This document shows, one piece after another, positions 62,745-64,000 of a DNA stretch of 64,000 nucleotides. Source of the stretch: Thermaurantimonas aggregans. GTDB taxonomy: Bacteria > Bacteroidota > Bacteroidia > Flavobacteriales > Schleiferiaceae. The position numbers were made by a program, and so were the translations under genes. Each line of letters begins with the position of its first letter. Position 1 is the first letter of the stretch. The notes under the pieces were generated by a model that was not told the DNA's origin, did no database searches, and saw only the letters and a program-made list of their open reading frames with translations. The stretch spans positions 1 through 64,000 of the forward strand of contig NZ_BHZE01000011.1 of assembly GCF_003851885.1 (NCBI RefSeq). Direction: 5' to 3'.

Positions 62745-63220
62745 AGAAACACATCCTTACTCTTGACGAGACTCAGCGAAGTTTTCAGTGTTTTGCCATC
62801 CAAACGCAATTGTCAGACTATGAATTGGCCTTTTGTATTAATTCTGCATTAAATATAGGATTAGAGCGCATCACCGATCACAAACTAAGCAAAGAAACAG
62901 AGGAATTCAATTTTTCTGCTTTTATGTATGACGATGAGATGCGATTGACTATTTGGTCATTGATCAGCAATGTTTCACATCCGTCCATGCGCCAAATAAA
63001 ACAAAATTTCCAAAATGTTCTTTTCGATGAACTCGAAACAAGCTTGCGCATATATCTGGTTCCCGATTTCAAAGGCATTGATTACTGGCTTATGATTGAC
63101 TGCGAAGACGTTGACCTATTAGAAGAAATCAAACTACTTCGCAATCAACATGGAATTTCCTCCATCATGAAGGTAGATATTCATAGCTTTAAACATTGGT
63201 CTAATTTGTTGCTCTATTAA
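62741..63220 (+). CDS. IPExxxVDY family protein
   Basis: A 159-residue protein of a Bacteroidota family. The family-naming motif near the C terminus reads VPDFKGIDYWLMI here. Its start is GTG, overlapping the rnc stop by four bases (GTGA). It sits between rnc and pyk, a conserved order in the phylum. Function is unknown; no domain with known chemistry is visible. The conservation of place suggests a housekeeping role. Confidence 0.85.
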   Translation: MKKHILTLDETQRSFQCFAIQTQLSDYELAFCINSALNIGLERITDHKLSKETEEFNFSAFMYDDEMRLTIWSLISNVSHPSMRQIKQNFQNVLFDELETSLRIYLVPDFKGIDYWLMIDCEDVDLLEEIKLLRNQHGISSIMKVDIHSFKHWSNLLLY

Positions 63221-63232
63221 GAGCTACCTTTG
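63205..63232 (+). promoter_or_regulatory. Possible promoter of pyk
   Basis: TTTG (63205-63208), a 16-base spacer and TACCTTTG (63225-63232). The -7 box is an exact TAnnTTTG match; the spacer is shorter than the usual 19-22. It overlaps the end of the upstream gene and lies 47 bases before the pyk ATG. Confidence 0.45.
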
Positions 63233-63279
63233 GGCATCAACTACCTATGCGTACACTATACACTTAGCAATATTCTCCT

Positions 63280-64000
63280 ATGCATTACAACAAAACCAAA
63301 ATAGTAGCTACCCTCGGGCCGGCCTCAGCCAACATCGAAACCATGTACGAAATGGTAAAAGCCGGCGTAAGTGTTTTTAGAATCAACTGTTCACACGGCA
63401 AAGCGGAAGACACCCGAAATTACATTCGCCTGGTAAAAGAACTGAACGAGCGCTACCACCTCAATGTTGCTTCACTAGCCGATCTACAAGGGCCTAAGCT
63501 GCGCATCGGTGAAGTAGAAGATGGAGTAGAACTTAAACCAGGCGATATTCTGACCTTCACCAATCACTACTGCGTAGGCAATGCACAGCGCGTGTACATG
63601 ACCTACAAGCAATTTCCGCAAGATGTAAAAGTGGGTGAAAAAGTATTGCTCGACGACGGAAAGCTTATTCTTGAAGTTATTAGCACGAATAGCATAGATG
63701 AAGTACAAGCCCGCGTAATTCAAGGCGGTCCTTTGAAGTCAAAAAAAGGTGTAAATCTGCCAAGTACCAAAATCTCATTGCCGTGCCTTACAGACAAAGA
63801 TTTGGAAGACCTCAAAGTAGCGCTCGAAGAACACGTAGACTGGATCGGGTTGTCGTTTGTGCGTAATGCAACTGATGTAATGGAATTGCGCCGAATCATC
63901 GAGCACAACAAGAGCCATGCGCGCATCGTCTCAAAAATTGAAAAACCAGAAGCTGTTGTTGACATTGACAACATCATCGATCAAACCGATGCCCTTATGG
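63280..64000 (+). CDS. pyk: Pyruvate kinase, 5' part (runs off the window)
   Basis: The first 240 codons of pyruvate kinase, which makes pyruvate and ATP from phosphoenolpyruvate. Recognised blocks are KTKIVATLGPAS, FRINCSHG, ADLQGPKLRIG, LLDDGKL, the B domain, and IVSKIEKPEAV, which holds the catalytic Lys and metal Glu. The C-terminal part, with the regulatory domain, lies beyond base 64000. The start ATG at 63280 follows the promoter at 63205-63232. Confidence 0.95.
   Translation, partial: MHYNKTKIVATLGPASANIETMYEMVKAGVSVFRINCSHGKAEDTRNYIRLVKELNERYHLNVASLADLQGPKLRIGEVEDGVELKPGDILTFTNHYCVGNAQRVYMTYKQFPQDVKVGEKVLLDDGKLILEVISTNSIDEVQARVIQGGPLKSKKGVNLPSTKISLPCLTDKDLEDLKVALEEHVDWIGLSFVRNATDVMELRRIIEHNKSHARIVSKIEKPEAVVDIDNIIDQTDALM

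Overview
The window looks like a chromosomal segment from a member of the Bacteroidota. The grounds are a fused CcoN-CcoO cytochrome oxidase subunit, HmuY, DUF4292, HAEPLYID-type and IPExxxVDY-type proteins, the gene order acpP-fabF-rnc-IPExxxVDY-pyk, a class II HMG-CoA reductase, and promoters of the TTG-N(19-22)-TAnnTTTG kind instead of the E. coli type. MenB and a cbb3 oxidase point to menaquinone-linked aerobic or microaerobic respiration. Nearly all of it reads as core chromosome. I found no phage, plasmid, insertion sequence, CRISPR array or defence island. All functional calls are from reading the sequence; no database search was run.

Layout. 0.1-4.3 kb: a minus-strand heme/iron uptake operon (DUF6607-like protein, TonB-dependent receptor, DoxX-like membrane protein, HmuY-like lipoprotein) behind a promoter overlaid by two near-identical 17-bp operator-like palindromes. 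4.5-6.3 kb: fructose-1,6-bisphosphatase and MenB. 6.3-9.7 kb: an AT-rich TPR histidine kinase and a divergent porin. 9.8-14.4 kb: HemW, then a minus-strand unit tRNA-Gly, tRNA-Leu, rnpA, S41 protease, O-antigen-ligase-like protein. 14.5-15.7 kb: a decayed secreted-protein gene. 15.8-18.2 kb: a two-gene ABC exporter. 18.4-22.0 kb: cbb3 oxidase (ccoS-ccoNO-ccoQ-ccoP). 22.1-23.0 kb: a HAEPLYID-type protein. 23.1-28.8 kb: a cluster of DinB-like protein, sulfotransferase, MBOAT acyltransferase and two SGNH hydrolases that looks like an envelope-glycan decoration locus.

29.0-29.8 kb: a methyltransferase gene cut by an in-frame TGA. 29.9-32.1 kb: HMG-CoA reductase and dapD. 32.3-35.4 kb: secreted M23 and M28 peptidases. 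35.5-38.6 kb: TPM/TPM/LemA and an exonuclease. 38.8-43.7 kb: an NDP-sugar pyrophosphorylase, TPR protein, DUF4292 lipoprotein and EnvC-like protein. 43.9-50.3 kb: a KAS III-like protein with an altered catalytic triad plus its SDR partner, WecB, a glycosyltransferase and asparagine synthetase. 50.4-55.6 kb: rlmN, TonB, a small membrane-anchored protein and a second TonB-dependent receptor. 56.2-60.4 kb: recO, CPBP protease, saccharopine-dehydrogenase-like enzyme and class III aminotransferase. 60.5-64.0 kb: acpP, fabF, rnc, IPExxxVDY-type protein and the 5' part of pyk.

Working together: the two TonB-dependent receptors and the TonB protein form an outer-membrane import theme; LemA/TPM, EnvC, M23, WecB, the NDP-sugar enzyme, the O-antigen-ligase-like protein and the MBOAT/SGNH cluster form an envelope theme. 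The least expected observations are the twin operators at the heme promoter, the KAS III-like protein lacking two of three catalytic residues, the nonsense codon in the methyltransferase, the sulfotransferase/MBOAT/SGNH cluster, and rnpA lying in the same transcript as tRNAs.
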